From assembly GCF_000953635.1 (NCBI RefSeq), contig NZ_LN614830.1, positions 1,541,001 through 1,605,000 of the forward strand: a stretch of 64,000 nucleotides of DNA, written 5' to 3'. The DNA comes from Legionella micdadei (lineage in GTDB: Bacteria; Pseudomonadota; Gammaproteobacteria; Legionellales; Legionellaceae). Made by a program: the position numbers and the translations under genes. Below the pieces are notes generated by a model. That model was not told the origin of the DNA. It was given only the letters and a program-made list of their open reading frames with translations, and did no database searches. This document shows, piece after piece, positions 9,473-18,480 of the stretch (position 1 is the stretch's first letter; each line of letters starts with the position of its first letter).

Positions 9473-10291
9473 ATGAGAAGATGGTGTTTTTATTTCCTCG
9501 TCTTGTTAGGCAATAACGGTTATTGTTGGAATGCCCTAGGCCATCGTTTGGTGGCTCAAATTGCGTATCAACATTTAACTGACCAGGCTAAACAAATTTA
9601 TAATCAGTATAACCGAGCCTTAGACAAGGTTTATCGGAAGCAAAATTTGATTGATTCGGCTGCCTGGATGGACGCTCTACGTTTTCAGAATGAGTTGTGG
9701 CTAAAAGAAAAACATTATATTGATCTGCCTTTTTCTATAGACGGCACGAAAATAAAACCTCCAAATAAAGTGAATGCGGTTTCAGCGATTGAAGAAGCAA
9801 AAACCATTTTGCAAAGCCAGAAAGGTGATTTTGATAAGGGATTTAGTTTAAGGATTTTATTGCATGTCGTAGGGGATATTCATCAACCTTTACATGCAAC
9901 CAGCCAATTTAGCGCCGCATATCCAAAAGGGGATAAAGGGGGCAATCTTATTCGTTTAGGAAAAAATTCTGTCGCAACTAATCTGCATGCTTATTGGGAT
10001 AAAGGAGGGGGATATCTTAATACAAAAAGTCCTTATTCTTATAATCAACTGATTAGAAAGGCAAATCGTATTGAGAAGTCATGGCCATGCCAACCTGACA
10101 AGATGAATCTTAGGCCAATAGATTGGGCGAAGGAATCACATCAAATCGCAATCAAGAAAGTATATCTATTAAAAGCGGGGCAGAAGCCTGATAAAAATTA
10201 TCAGATTATGGTGAAGCGTATAACTCAGCAAAGAATCGCACTTGCTGGTTGCCGTTTAGCAGCATTACTAAATAAATTGGCAGATGCTTAG
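9473..10291 (+). CDS. Secreted S1/P1-type nuclease (zinc-dependent)
   Basis: The protein matches the S1/P1 nuclease / phospholipase C zinc fold. The trinuclear zinc ligands appear in order: W19 and H24 in CWNALGHR, the SAAWMD aspartate, HYIDLPF, HVVGDIHQPLH, and NLHAYWD. I chose the ATG at 9473 because it yields a clean signal peptide (residues 1-18) whose cleavage exposes W19. In this family the mature N-terminal tryptophan is itself a zinc ligand. Longer frames start inside tolB. The 272-residue product should cut single-stranded nucleic acid in the periplasm or outside the cell. It begins 5 bases after tolB and is probably cotranscribed. Confidence 0.9.
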   Translation: MRRWCFYFLVLLGNNGYCWNALGHRLVAQIAYQHLTDQAKQIYNQYNRALDKVYRKQNLIDSAAWMDALRFQNELWLKEKHYIDLPFSIDGTKIKPPNKVNAVSAIEEAKTILQSQKGDFDKGFSLRILLHVVGDIHQPLHATSQFSAAYPKGDKGGNLIRLGKNSVATNLHAYWDKGGGYLNTKSPYSYNQLIRKANRIEKSWPCQPDKMNLRPIDWAKESHQIAIKKVYLLKAGQKPDKNYQIMVKRITQQRIALAGCRLAALLNKLADA

Positions 10292-10338
10292 GCTGAATAA
10301 GTAGGTGATCCAAAACTAAAATTTAAAATTTAAAGGCA

Positions 10339-10352
10339 GGGTCAAACGACCC
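10339..10352. other. Small hairpin between convergent genes
   Basis: GGGTC (10339-10343) pairs with GACCC (10348-10352) around an AAAC loop and is followed by AACCCTTAAATTATTTTAT. It is possibly a terminator for the nuclease gene, but the stem has only five pairs. Confidence 0.4.
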
Positions 10353-10393
10353 AACCCTTAAATTATTTTATCAACATGAAGTAAAATTGAATT

Positions 10394-10413
10394 CTAGGGT
10401 CAACAGACCCTAG
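10394..10413. terminator. Bidirectional hairpin between convergent genes
   Basis: This is a perfect 8-base stem (CTAGGGTC at 10394-10401 with GACCCTAG at 10406-10413) with a 4-base loop. It lies six bases from the stop codon of the minus-strand phosphatase-like gene and downstream of the nuclease gene. Its position suits termination in both directions, although T-runs are weak. Confidence 0.55.
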
Positions 10414-10418
10414 TGAAA

Positions 10419-12326
10419 TTAGCTTAACTCAAAAGTTGTATCTGTCTTTAGCTCTTCTAATTTGTCTTCAATTGCGCTTACTGCTGACGTATTTCCCCAG
10501 GCGCCAGTAATTAGAAAATTACTGCGGTGTTGATTAAATAGGGGCTGTGATTTCGCCCATTCTAGCAATTTTATTTTCTCTTCTATGTTCTCATTCCTGT
10601 CGACTTCATCAAATAATTTTGTTAGTGCAAAATCTCTAATTTCTTTAACTGTCTCACCCCAGGTTCGAGTATTTCTAATACCAAAAAATCGATCCCAATT
10701 GGGATTTTGGTGCGTGTTAAACAAATCTCCTCTTAAACTGCAGATATCAAATATTGCGCTCATCTGAGCTAAATCCAGTGAGGCATCTGATTTAAATCGA
10801 GTGCGAAGCTTCTCGAGCAATACCGATTTGTCTAGGGTAGGGCTCTCATTAACAAGGGCTTTAACATACAGGTTTGCTTGTTGTAGCAGTGGGAAAGTAA
10901 ATTGATAACTGCTTTCTAATGAGAGATGGCGGCAACCAGGATTATTTCCATGTCCATCCGGTGGTAAAGTAGGAAGGAATTGTTCTTGTGAAAGACTCAT
11001 TATTATGTCGTCCAGCTCATTAGGCTGAATCTCTTCTTCTATTCGGGCTAAAAGGGCTTGCCTATGTTCCGGATTAATCATCAGGGCACGAATCAGTTCT
11101 TTTTTATAATTTGGCACGCGCATCATCGCAATAGTTGCGCAATCACCAAATCCTTTCCTTTGTAAATCCCGAACCAACATTTGCGCGGGACAAGTATCGA
11201 TATTATAGTGAATGCCGTCATGTTCGGATTCTTCTAAGTATTGAGATAGCAAAGCCGCTATTTGAGGTCCATTATCACCACTTTCATGAATTTCACGGAT
11301 CCATACCGAAATAGTATAAGCCTCGTATTCTTCTCTGTTAGCAAATTGTTTGGCTAAAAGAGTTTCACTAAATGGTTGTAATGCCTGCATTAACTTTTGG
11401 AATTGTTCTCTTTTTTGAAGCGTTGATTGAGAGAGGGTCATAACGATGCCTTGGCCTATAGCGAAAGCAGAGGCTGAGGAAGTGCATTTTAAAATCCTCT
11501 CGAACACTTCTGATGCAATTTTTTGTTCGCGGTAGGTTTTGTCACCAATTACTTTCTGGTCTTTAGTGGATTCGAATTCCCCCCAAATTCCGTCTGTCAA
11601 TTGAATGATAAGGTCATCTTCATTTACATCATCAAATTCGACGAATTCGCCAATGCTGGCTCTATTTTCTTTTGTTAAATCTTGAACTGAATAAGGGCTA
11701 TACTGGTTGGATCCACCGATTTGGTAATGTCCGTAATCACGGGCAGCCACAGTATGTTTTATCTCTCCTGTTTTACCGTCAATGACGAGAATCATGCCAT
11801 CACCCACATTGCCTATTACTGCTTTTAAAGTGCCATTGGGTTGACGGTAAATGGCAGTTGCAGCTAAAGAAGATTTAGAATCAAAGGCTGGTGATAGTTT
11901 GCTTTCTCTGGATTCTTCGCCTGCTTCCTGCATGATTTGTTTCATTCTATTGATGCCGAGCGATGTTAGGTTTTTGCATTTATTAACAAAGCGTTCACAA
12001 GCACTTAAACTCACTAAGGCAGTGCTACGGTTTTCTTTTTCATCAACCGAATGCCCCAAGCCATCCGCTGTTGCCATGGCTATTCCAACCCTTACACCAT
12101 GTTCATCATAAATATAATCAGTTACACTCGCATCCAAAACACCATGGGCATCATCACTGCTCCCATTAGAGTAAGTGCCTCCTGAAATAATAGCGGCTTG
12201 GGTATTTCCAAAAAAATTGAATCGTTCGTGCAAGAATTCGTTTAGACTATATTGGTAAGTAAGTGGACGATTTTTTGTAGGCGCTAATAGAACCTTTTGT
12301 TGTGCTTTTACATTGTGCTTACCCAT
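10419..12326 (-). CDS. PP2C-like phosphatase-domain protein, putative Dot/Icm effector
   Basis: The 635-residue protein has a PPM/PP2C-like N-terminal domain. The metal-binding landmarks appear in the right order: ATADGLGH (D88), GNVGDG (172-177, D176) and LTDGIWGEF (D245), with SSLAATAIYR before the second motif as in PP2C. The canonical DGHGG is replaced by DGLGH, so metal binding may differ. Residues 270-635 are mostly helical and not recognised. The C-terminus has a small acidic patch (KLEELKTD) of the sort seen in Dot/Icm substrates. No signal peptide is seen. It is an isolated gene with its own promoter (12372-12401) and AGGAG before the ATG. Effector status is inference; the phosphatase-like fold is better supported than activity. 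Confidence 0.62.
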   Translation of the reverse strand: MGKHNVKAQQKVLLAPTKNRPLTYQYSLNEFLHERFNFFGNTQAAIISGGTYSNGSSDDAHGVLDASVTDYIYDEHGVRVGIAMATADGLGHSVDEKENRSTALVSLSACERFVNKCKNLTSLGINRMKQIMQEAGEESRESKLSPAFDSKSSLAATAIYRQPNGTLKAVIGNVGDGMILVIDGKTGEIKHTVAARDYGHYQIGGSNQYSPYSVQDLTKENRASIGEFVEFDDVNEDDLIIQLTDGIWGEFESTKDQKVIGDKTYREQKIASEVFERILKCTSSASAFAIGQGIVMTLSQSTLQKREQFQKLMQALQPFSETLLAKQFANREEYEAYTISVWIREIHESGDNGPQIAALLSQYLEESEHDGIHYNIDTCPAQMLVRDLQRKGFGDCATIAMMRVPNYKKELIRALMINPEHRQALLARIEEEIQPNELDDIIMSLSQEQFLPTLPPDGHGNNPGCRHLSLESSYQFTFPLLQQANLYVKALVNESPTLDKSVLLEKLRTRFKSDASLDLAQMSAIFDICSLRGDLFNTHQNPNWDRFFGIRNTRTWGETVKEIRDFALTKLFDEVDRNENIEEKIKLLEWAKSQPLFNQHRSNFLITGAWGNTSAVSAIEDKLEELKTDTTFELS

Positions 12327-12371
12327 TGGAACTCCTGTTTTTACTGCTAAGTTAAGAAATAGGTGTGTCGG

Positions 12372-12401
12372 AGGATAACATTATTTGGTGTAAACTGTCA
12401 A
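12372..12401 (-). promoter_or_regulatory. Sigma70-like promoter for the PP2C-like gene
   Basis: Read on the minus strand, a perfect -35 TTGACA (12401-12396) is followed after 17-18 bases by TTATCCT (-10, about 12378-12372), some 45 bases upstream of the start codon. The match and spacing are good; there is no experimental support. Confidence 0.6.
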
Positions 12402-12651
12402 AATATAAAACAGAAAGATCGATTAGAAATCATTCGGTGCGCACATAAAAGTTACGAGCCAGGAAGTTAAGGTGGTTCGGATTTAACTCTTTAGGATATT
12501 GGGAATCTGCTTCCTGCTTATTTCAAAGTCAAGAAAAATTAGCTTTTCCTAAGTAATATAACTGGATTAAAATCAGTAGGTTACTTCTGAAAATTTTCTT
12601 GTTAACCATTTTTTTGCAATGAAAAAGAATTATTCCAAAAATTCAAAGTTT

Positions 12652-12671
12652 CTTAAGGTTGGCTTAAGCTT
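12652..12671 (+). promoter_or_regulatory. PmrA-like tandem binding box
   Basis: Two 9-base direct repeats, CTTAAGGTT (12652-12660) and CTTAAGCTT (12663-12671), are separated by two bases. This matches the layout of the PmrA response-regulator site reported for Legionella and Coxiella effector genes (cTTAATATT, two bases, cTTAATATT). The box lies 43 bases upstream of the ATG of the 1474-residue gene, with -10-like TATGCT at 12684-12689. Six or more positions per repeat fit the consensus. Function is inferred. Confidence 0.65.
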
Positions 12672-12713
12672 TCTAATATATCTTATGCTCATTCATCCTA
12701 ATCCGGGATTTTC

Positions 12714-15700
12714 ATGGGTAGGAAAAAAATTAAAGCTGCAATAAAAAGCCATGAATTTACTTCTTTAGCTTCAAGTCCCATAGGGCAGTTAATTATTCAC
12801 TTGCAAAATAGCTTAGAATCTCATATTCGCCAAAATACATCGAGCAAAGAGCAGGCTGCGATTGAAAAAAAATATGCGGTACAAAGGCTCAAAGACATTA
12901 AAAAGATTCTTCAGAAAATTAGTGGATTGCTCAACTTATTTGATAATGGTAATCAGCCTAGTAAACTTTCCCTTGTAAAGGATGGGATTGCGCTCTATAG
13001 CCAATTATATGATGCTAAGGAGTTTGATACCCCTGCTAACGTTTTTTACAAGATCACTCTGGAGAACTTGCACGATGCAGTTAAGAGTAGTCGAGGCAAG
13101 ATTAATCATTTTACCACAACTAATAGCTCAGAATTTAAAGCACGATTAAAAAGTGTGTTAAAAAAAGATACTAAAAAACGCTATGAAGAAGTGCTGCAAA
13201 TTCCTGGCTGTAATTTAGATCATTATTTCGCAATTGTCGATGAAGTGATCGATGATCTCATCTTTACTGACAATGAGTTATTTGATGCTAAAGAGATAGA
13301 GAAAAGGCTTACTCAGGATATTGATTATTCCTTTTTTAATCTCCATGGACACACAGAACAAGCATTAATAATCAGTCATCCTTCTACTTATGATCTTGTT
13401 GCTGAACTGCTCGATTTGATTAATCAGCTTCCTGATACTTTGGAAGATTTAGTTACTTTTTTAAACCCTAAAGCGTTTACTGTTGACATTAAAAATAGCA
13501 CATTAGCTGCATTCATACCCGATCGTTTTAATTTTCTAAAAATTTCGGTAGAACATGCACCAGAAGTGATGAATGATGAGCAAACAATACAAGGTGATCA
13601 AGCGTCACAACAAGGTACAAAAATATCAAAAGAGTTACGGTTTAAAATTACTCAACATAGCGGTAGAGAAATTTATTTTAAGGTTGAGGATTACTACAAT
13701 GATTTCTTAGCAGGAACAAAACTCCTTCTCTCTTATTCTTTAAAAACTTATTTTGAGAGTTATGCTCAAACATCCCACGTAAAAAGCGAGCTTGCAAAAA
13801 TCAGTTTAGTTCAAGAATTTGTTAACCAGGAAGCAGCTCAAGCTCTTCTTTATCTCGATGAAGCTAAGCAGCTATACAGTTCGTTTAATTCGTTTGAAAC
13901 CCTTTTAGCATCTCAAACATCCCTTTCAGCAAAAGTGCAGTTATTAGATGAAAAAATTAATAATTTGGATCAGAATATTGCGCAATTAGATTATCTATTG
14001 GAAAGAAACGAGGATTATGAGTTAAAGAAATTAATCATGTTGCTTGCTCCTTATCCGAATTTGCTTGATGACCTCCATGAAGCTGAAAGGAAAAAGTTAG
14101 ATGTTTCTTACAGTAAGGAGCAATTGCCGGAAGTGATTGTTGCTTTTAATGAGTTCCATGAACTTGACGTGGTTCCAATTAAAGAGAAGCTTAAATTTAA
14201 GCAACATGAACGAGAAGAAATTACTCTATTGCAGTCTTATTTTAAAAATAAAAGGGCAGAGCTTATAACCCAACTTCAACGGGAAACCCATGATTGGCAG
14301 GAACAAGAAGTTTTACGCTGGCAGAAGGATAATGACCAATGGGTACAGCAGCTCAATGGGTTTGTTTTTGATGATATAGATCTGCGTGAAATTGAAGATC
14401 TTAGTAGTTTAGCCTTTGATAAGCGAATTACAGCAATCAATCAGCTTCTGGTTGAGGTGGGTCGTCAACGGGAAAAAGCTCATGATTATTGCCAGACAAT
14501 AAAGAGTATACGGCAACAAATTCATGACTCTACCCAATCTTTAACGCTTTTACTAAAAATTGAATCTGAAGCAACAGAAAAGGTTAGTGTTTGTTACAGA
14601 CAATCCAAGGAGATAGTTGAGCGGTACAATGGAAGGGTAGAAAAAGCTGTTGCATGTTTAGAGCAACAACAAGAGAGGTTGTTAATTCAACTTAGTAAAG
14701 CAAAAGCTGCCAAAGCATTAGCAGAAACGATGGAGTCCACCGATCCAACTGTGATAACTGCGTTAAGAGATGACAAAAGAAGACGGCAAGCTCTAGTCGA
14801 AAATCAATTAGAAGTGCAATTGAATCAGAAAATTGCAAAAGAAGCGCTGCATGCAGAAAAAATTGCATTACTACATCTAAATAGTGATCCTTTAGCTAAT
14901 CCTGATCCATTATCAATTTTAGAAAAAGATTTCATTGAAGAGAAAACCAAATTCATTGTGCAGCGCGCGGAAGCCCTGCAAAAAATTAAATCGTTATTAG
15001 CTCAAAAACAGGACTCGCAGTCAAAGCAAAAAGATCCTGATCGTATTCTAAGTGATGAAAATTTAAATACTTCTGAGGGAATAAGCACTATCGTAACCTG
15101 GTTAGGTGAACTAATTACTCAGGAGGGAAATACCAAGAGGGAATCTCAGGTACTTTTGAGACTAAAAGGAGAACTATTTTCTTTTTGTAACCTGGCAAAA
15201 ACATTAAGAACACTCAGCCAAGATATTGAATTCAGCAAAATGAAGCGCAAAGAGTTTGCTCAAGAAGCGGAAATACTCGCCAAGGAGATCGGGAAATTAA
15301 ATAAAAAAATCAAAACTAAACAAGATGAACTATCAACTTTAACAAAAGAAATACTTGTTCTTGATAAATTGATTTTTTTATTAACCTCTAATCAAAAAAT
15401 TAGCACAATAATTGCCGAACTAGAGAACTTAATTCTTGAGTCCAATACGGTTGAGTTGCTTAATTATAATCAAGAAAAATTGCTTTCCTTTGTAATCACA
15501 GCTCGAAATGACCTGTCAGAGCTAGGAGAATTAGTAAAGAACCTAAAAATCGAAGCGGTTAGCTTAGTTGATCATACAGTTTATCAAGATAATTTGGCGC
15601 GGATCGAAGGTTTTATTGTCAATTCAAATACTAAAATTGATCAATTGGTTATCAATATTTGTCAAAGAAAGCAAATGGCTTTAGATGAATTTTTGATTCG

Positions 15701-17138
15701 ATTTGAGAAAGAATTTAATAAATTTCTTGTTCAGAAAGATTCCTTGGAAGAAGGCGACTTATCTGCTCAATTGACTAAACTTAGTGGCTGGTTAAACTGG
15801 TGCTCAATAGCTTCTGAAGAATTAAAATGTGTTTTTGATAAAGCGGAATTACTAGATAGAGATTTACATCAGCTTACTGATGAAATATTTAATGCTCAAA
15901 TTGGCAGTAAAATCGATAAATTCAAGGAATTAGAAGAAAATTTTAAAACATTTTACGCTGGATTATTAAATCAAGTTAATCGTCTGGTTGATAAAATTGG
16001 TTCTGAGTTTCAGCATAATCAAGACCAAGTAAACTTGCAATTTGCAGAATCCAAAGCTACCTGGTTAATGAATACTGCTGCAATAGACAACCTGAATGCC
16101 TATTTACGATCTTTCCCTATAGCAGGATTGACTGTATTAAATGCAGATTTAGAAACTGTATCGTCCACTGATGAGTTAGCGAGAAAAATTGCTACACTGT
16201 TAACTGAATTTAATCAGTTTCAAGCAACATTAGGAATCAAAGTTGCCATTAATGCTAGGTTGGGGGAACGTATTGAGGAGAGAGAGAAAGTCGTTGATGG
16301 GATTACAACGGAACTGACTCATTATGAGGAAGAGCGAAGCAAAAAGTACTATTACAAGGATCGGTTATTTCCTCAAGAGCAACAGCGCAGGTCGGTGTTT
16401 ATTCAGCAACTAAAAGATGCCTTGCAACGATATAAAGACAATGGTAATAGCGAAGAAGTATTAACGTGTATTGACCAAAAAAAGGAAACATTCAGTGGTT
16501 TTAACTTACAGGCTATTCTTAATCGTTTAGTAGTAAAGATTAATGAATTAAACAAGCAAATTCCTAATAATTACGAATCGTATCCTGCTGAATTTTTAGA
16601 AGAAGACAATGCAGTTTTACATGAACAAGCAGAGACAATCCTTAATGAAATAACTCTAACAGAACCTGAACTGGTAACACAGCTTAAAAAGCTTTATGCT
16701 GAAATTGGGCAGTTACGGCAATTCAGTGTTTCAGTTAAAGATGACGGCAATGAAGAGCATGCTGACGTAGCCAAAGAGCTAGCAGAATCTTTGCAGAAAA
16801 AAGTCGATCATTTCATCATTGACAACCAAAAGAAATTGATAAACAGAGCTGCTTCATTACGGGAGAAAAAATTCTTCACAGAGTTCCATGCTGATTTTCT
16901 CTGTCATATCCATAGCAGGGATGATGTAATGAGCCAACACACCGCATGGCTACCTATACTGGCGAATATCGCCCTTGCTTCTCTGGCGGTGTTAACTTTA
17001 GGGTTAGCAGTTCCTGTAAAACGGTACGTCACCGAATTAATCACGGGAGAGGCTAGATTTTTCTGCGTAACAGATGGTTTAGATCGTGTTAATGCTATTG
17101 AAAAAGCATCGGAGAATTTGGCTGCTGTTGTGGCTTAA
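12714..17138 (+). CDS. Giant coiled-coil protein with C-terminal membrane segment, putative Dot/Icm effector
   Basis: The 1474-residue protein is almost entirely helical, with Lys/Glu/Gln/Leu-rich coiled-coil stretches over most of residues 350-1400. A hydrophobic segment at about 1412-1436 (LPILANIALASLAVLTLGLA) is followed by a short charged tail ending DRVNAIEKASENLAAVVA. There is no signal peptide and no enzyme motif that I recognise. Long coiled coils with a terminal membrane hairpin are typical of Legionella effectors that sit on host membranes. The PmrA-like box at 12652-12671 independently suggests coregulation with the Dot/Icm system. The gene stands alone, with PDH genes convergent downstream. 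It could instead be a structural cytoplasmic protein. Confidence 0.65.
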   Translation: MGRKKIKAAIKSHEFTSLASSPIGQLIIHLQNSLESHIRQNTSSKEQAAIEKKYAVQRLKDIKKILQKISGLLNLFDNGNQPSKLSLVKDGIALYSQLYDAKEFDTPANVFYKITLENLHDAVKSSRGKINHFTTTNSSEFKARLKSVLKKDTKKRYEEVLQIPGCNLDHYFAIVDEVIDDLIFTDNELFDAKEIEKRLTQDIDYSFFNLHGHTEQALIISHPSTYDLVAELLDLINQLPDTLEDLVTFLNPKAFTVDIKNSTLAAFIPDRFNFLKISVEHAPEVMNDEQTIQGDQASQQGTKISKELRFKITQHSGREIYFKVEDYYNDFLAGTKLLLSYSLKTYFESYAQTSHVKSELAKISLVQEFVNQEAAQALLYLDEAKQLYSSFNSFETLLASQTSLSAKVQLLDEKINNLDQNIAQLDYLLERNEDYELKKLIMLLAPYPNLLDDLHEAERKKLDVSYSKEQLPEVIVAFNEFHELDVVPIKEKLKFKQHEREEITLLQSYFKNKRAELITQLQRETHDWQEQEVLRWQKDNDQWVQQLNGFVFDDIDLREIEDLSSLAFDKRITAINQLLVEVGRQREKAHDYCQTIKSIRQQIHDSTQSLTLLLKIESEATEKVSVCYRQSKEIVERYNGRVEKAVACLEQQQERLLIQLSKAKAAKALAETMESTDPTVITALRDDKRRRQALVENQLEVQLNQKIAKEALHAEKIALLHLNSDPLANPDPLSILEKDFIEEKTKFIVQRAEALQKIKSLLAQKQDSQSKQKDPDRILSDENLNTSEGISTIVTWLGELITQEGNTKRESQVLLRLKGELFSFCNLAKTLRTLSQDIEFSKMKRKEFAQEAEILAKEIGKLNKKIKTKQDELSTLTKEILVLDKLIFLLTSNQKISTIIAELENLILESNTVELLNYNQEKLLSFVITARNDLSELGELVKNLKIEAVSLVDHTVYQDNLARIEGFIVNSNTKIDQLVINICQRKQMALDEFLIRFEKEFNKFLVQKDSLEEGDLSAQLTKLSGWLNWCSIASEELKCVFDKAELLDRDLHQLTDEIFNAQIGSKIDKFKELEENFKTFYAGLLNQVNRLVDKIGSEFQHNQDQVNLQFAESKATWLMNTAAIDNLNAYLRSFPIAGLTVLNADLETVSSTDELARKIATLLTEFNQFQATLGIKVAINARLGERIEEREKVVDGITTELTHYEEERSKKYYYKDRLFPQEQQRRSVFIQQLKDALQRYKDNGNSEEVLTCIDQKKETFSGFNLQAILNRLVVKINELNKQIPNNYESYPAEFLEEDNAVLHEQAETILNEITLTEPELVTQLKKLYAEIGQLRQFSVSVKDDGNEEHADVAKELAESLQKKVDHFIIDNQKKLINRAASLREKKFFTEFHADFLCHIHSRDDVMSQHTAWLPILANIALASLAVLTLGLAVPVKRYVTELITGEARFFCVTDGLDRVNAIEKASENLAAVVA

Positions 17139-17203
17139 CCAGGATTAACAGATTGGGTCATTTGGACCTAATCCAATCTCTCGGTATTTCTAATTGCGCG
17201 AAA

Positions 17204-17253
17204 ACATGGCAAAACACTCACATAGACTGCTATGCTGCGTTTTTTTGCCATGT
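17204..17253. terminator. Nested hairpin between convergent genes
   Basis: Outer arms ACATGGCAAAA (17204-17214) and TTTTGCCATGT (17243-17253) enclose an inner stem CATAG/CTATG (17221-17225 with 17230-17234). A T-run at 17240-17246 lies just inside the right arm. The element sits between the 1474-residue gene and the convergent pdhC, so a bidirectional terminator is likely. Confidence 0.55.
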
Positions 17254-17350
17254 TGTTCGTAACCTGTGTTCAAGTCTGACTTTGTTGTTAATCCACGTAG
17301 CGAGGAAGGTCTATTAAAAGAGGCCTCCTACCACATTCAGGATAGTCGGA

Positions 17351-18478
17351 TTACATTATTTCAGGTTTTTGTAAAGCTTCAATTACCGCGCCTAAAAAAC
17401 GTGTTGCTTCACCCCCAGTAACCGCACGATGATCAAAGCTTAAGGAAAGTGGTAGTAGACGATGGGTTTCCACTTTACCGTTAAGTGCTACCACGCCTTG
17501 GTATAATCGGCCAACTGCAAGAATGGCTACCATGGGGGGTACAATAATCGGGCTTGCAAAACGGCCAGCAAATTTACCAAAATTAGATAAAGTAATGGTT
17601 GCCCCTTTTAATTTCTCTGGTGCTACAACACGTTCCGAGACTGCTTGTTTATAGTCATCAATAATCTTCCGTAGTTGCTCGTCAGAATGGGTGGCTGCAT
17701 TATGGATAACAGGAACAAACAAACCTTCACTACTGTCCATTGCGATACCTAAATGCACTTCGCTAAAACATTTGCGTGCACTGTGGGCTGTGTCGAACCA
17801 AGCATTAAGTGCAGGTTCTTGTTTTGAGGCGTGTATAATGGCACGAATTAAACGCACAGTAATATCGGTTCCTGCTGGCCAGCATTCGATGTCAGCTTCA
17901 TCAAAAATACTAACAGGAACTATTTCTTGATGCGATTGAACCATACTGTTAAGCATAGCCCTTCTTACACCACGTAGTGCTTCATACCCTTCTGGCAACT
18001 GCGCTTTTTTCTCTGCGGCAGCTTGCACATCCTCAAGGGTAATTACGCCGTGCCCGCCACTGCCCATTAGTGAATTGAGGTCAACACCTAATTTTTTTGC
18101 CAATAAGCGAACAGCCGGAGTTGTTTTGATGCGTTGCGAATTTTTTCTGCTAGAACCAATGATGAAATTGTCTTCACTGATATCGGTGCTTTCTTCAAGA
18201 TTGCCCACAACTGTGCCCTTATCGACTTTCTTGTCAGACTCAGCCGCTGCTTCAAAGCCAACTAAAGGCTCTCCTGTTTTGATTACATCGCCAGGGTTAC
18301 CGAAGAGCTTAACGATTTTTCCACTCTGAGGACAAGGAACATCAACTACAGCTTTAGCTGTTTCCATTGAAACGAGCGGTTGATCGACAGTTACAGTATC
18401 GCCTTCTTTAACAAACCATTCATGAATTTCAGCATCGGGCAACCCTTCGCCCAAATCAGGTAAATTGAAAATATTCAT
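17351..18478 (-). CDS. pdhC: 2-oxo acid dehydrogenase E2, dihydrolipoamide acyltransferase
   Basis: This 375-residue E2 has three parts: a single lipoyl domain at 1-75 with the lipoylated lysine in METAKAVVD (K42), a peripheral-subunit-binding domain near 115-150 (TTPAVRLLAKKLGVDL), and the catalytic domain with the C-terminal FDHRAVTGGEATRFL active-site histidine motif. The ATG at 18478 is preferred over the in-frame GTG two codons upstream because GGAG at 18484-18487 is correctly spaced. E2 transfers the acyl group to CoA. The subunit organisation resembles the Gram-positive/mitochondrial type PDH or branched-chain complex. Substrate cannot be fixed from sequence alone, and no E3 gene accompanies it. 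Confidence 0.9.
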   Translation of the reverse strand: MNIFNLPDLGEGLPDAEIHEWFVKEGDTVTVDQPLVSMETAKAVVDVPCPQSGKIVKLFGNPGDVIKTGEPLVGFEAAAESDKKVDKGTVVGNLEESTDISEDNFIIGSSRKNSQRIKTTPAVRLLAKKLGVDLNSLMGSGGHGVITLEDVQAAAEKKAQLPEGYEALRGVRRAMLNSMVQSHQEIVPVSIFDEADIECWPAGTDITVRLIRAIIHASKQEPALNAWFDTAHSARKCFSEVHLGIAMDSSEGLFVPVIHNAATHSDEQLRKIIDDYKQAVSERVVAPEKLKGATITLSNFGKFAGRFASPIIVPPMVAILAVGRLYQGVVALNGKVETHRLLPLSLSFDHRAVTGGEATRFLGAVIEALQKPEIM

Positions 18479-18480
18479 TA

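Larger units (their letters stand above)
12327..12713. other. Divergent control region between two effector candidates
   Basis: These 387 bases hold no supported gene. They contain a sigma70-like promoter for the minus-strand phosphatase-like gene (12372-12401) and a PmrA-like tandem box for the plus-strand coiled-coil gene (12652-12671). The sequence is very A+T-rich. Confidence 0.6.
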
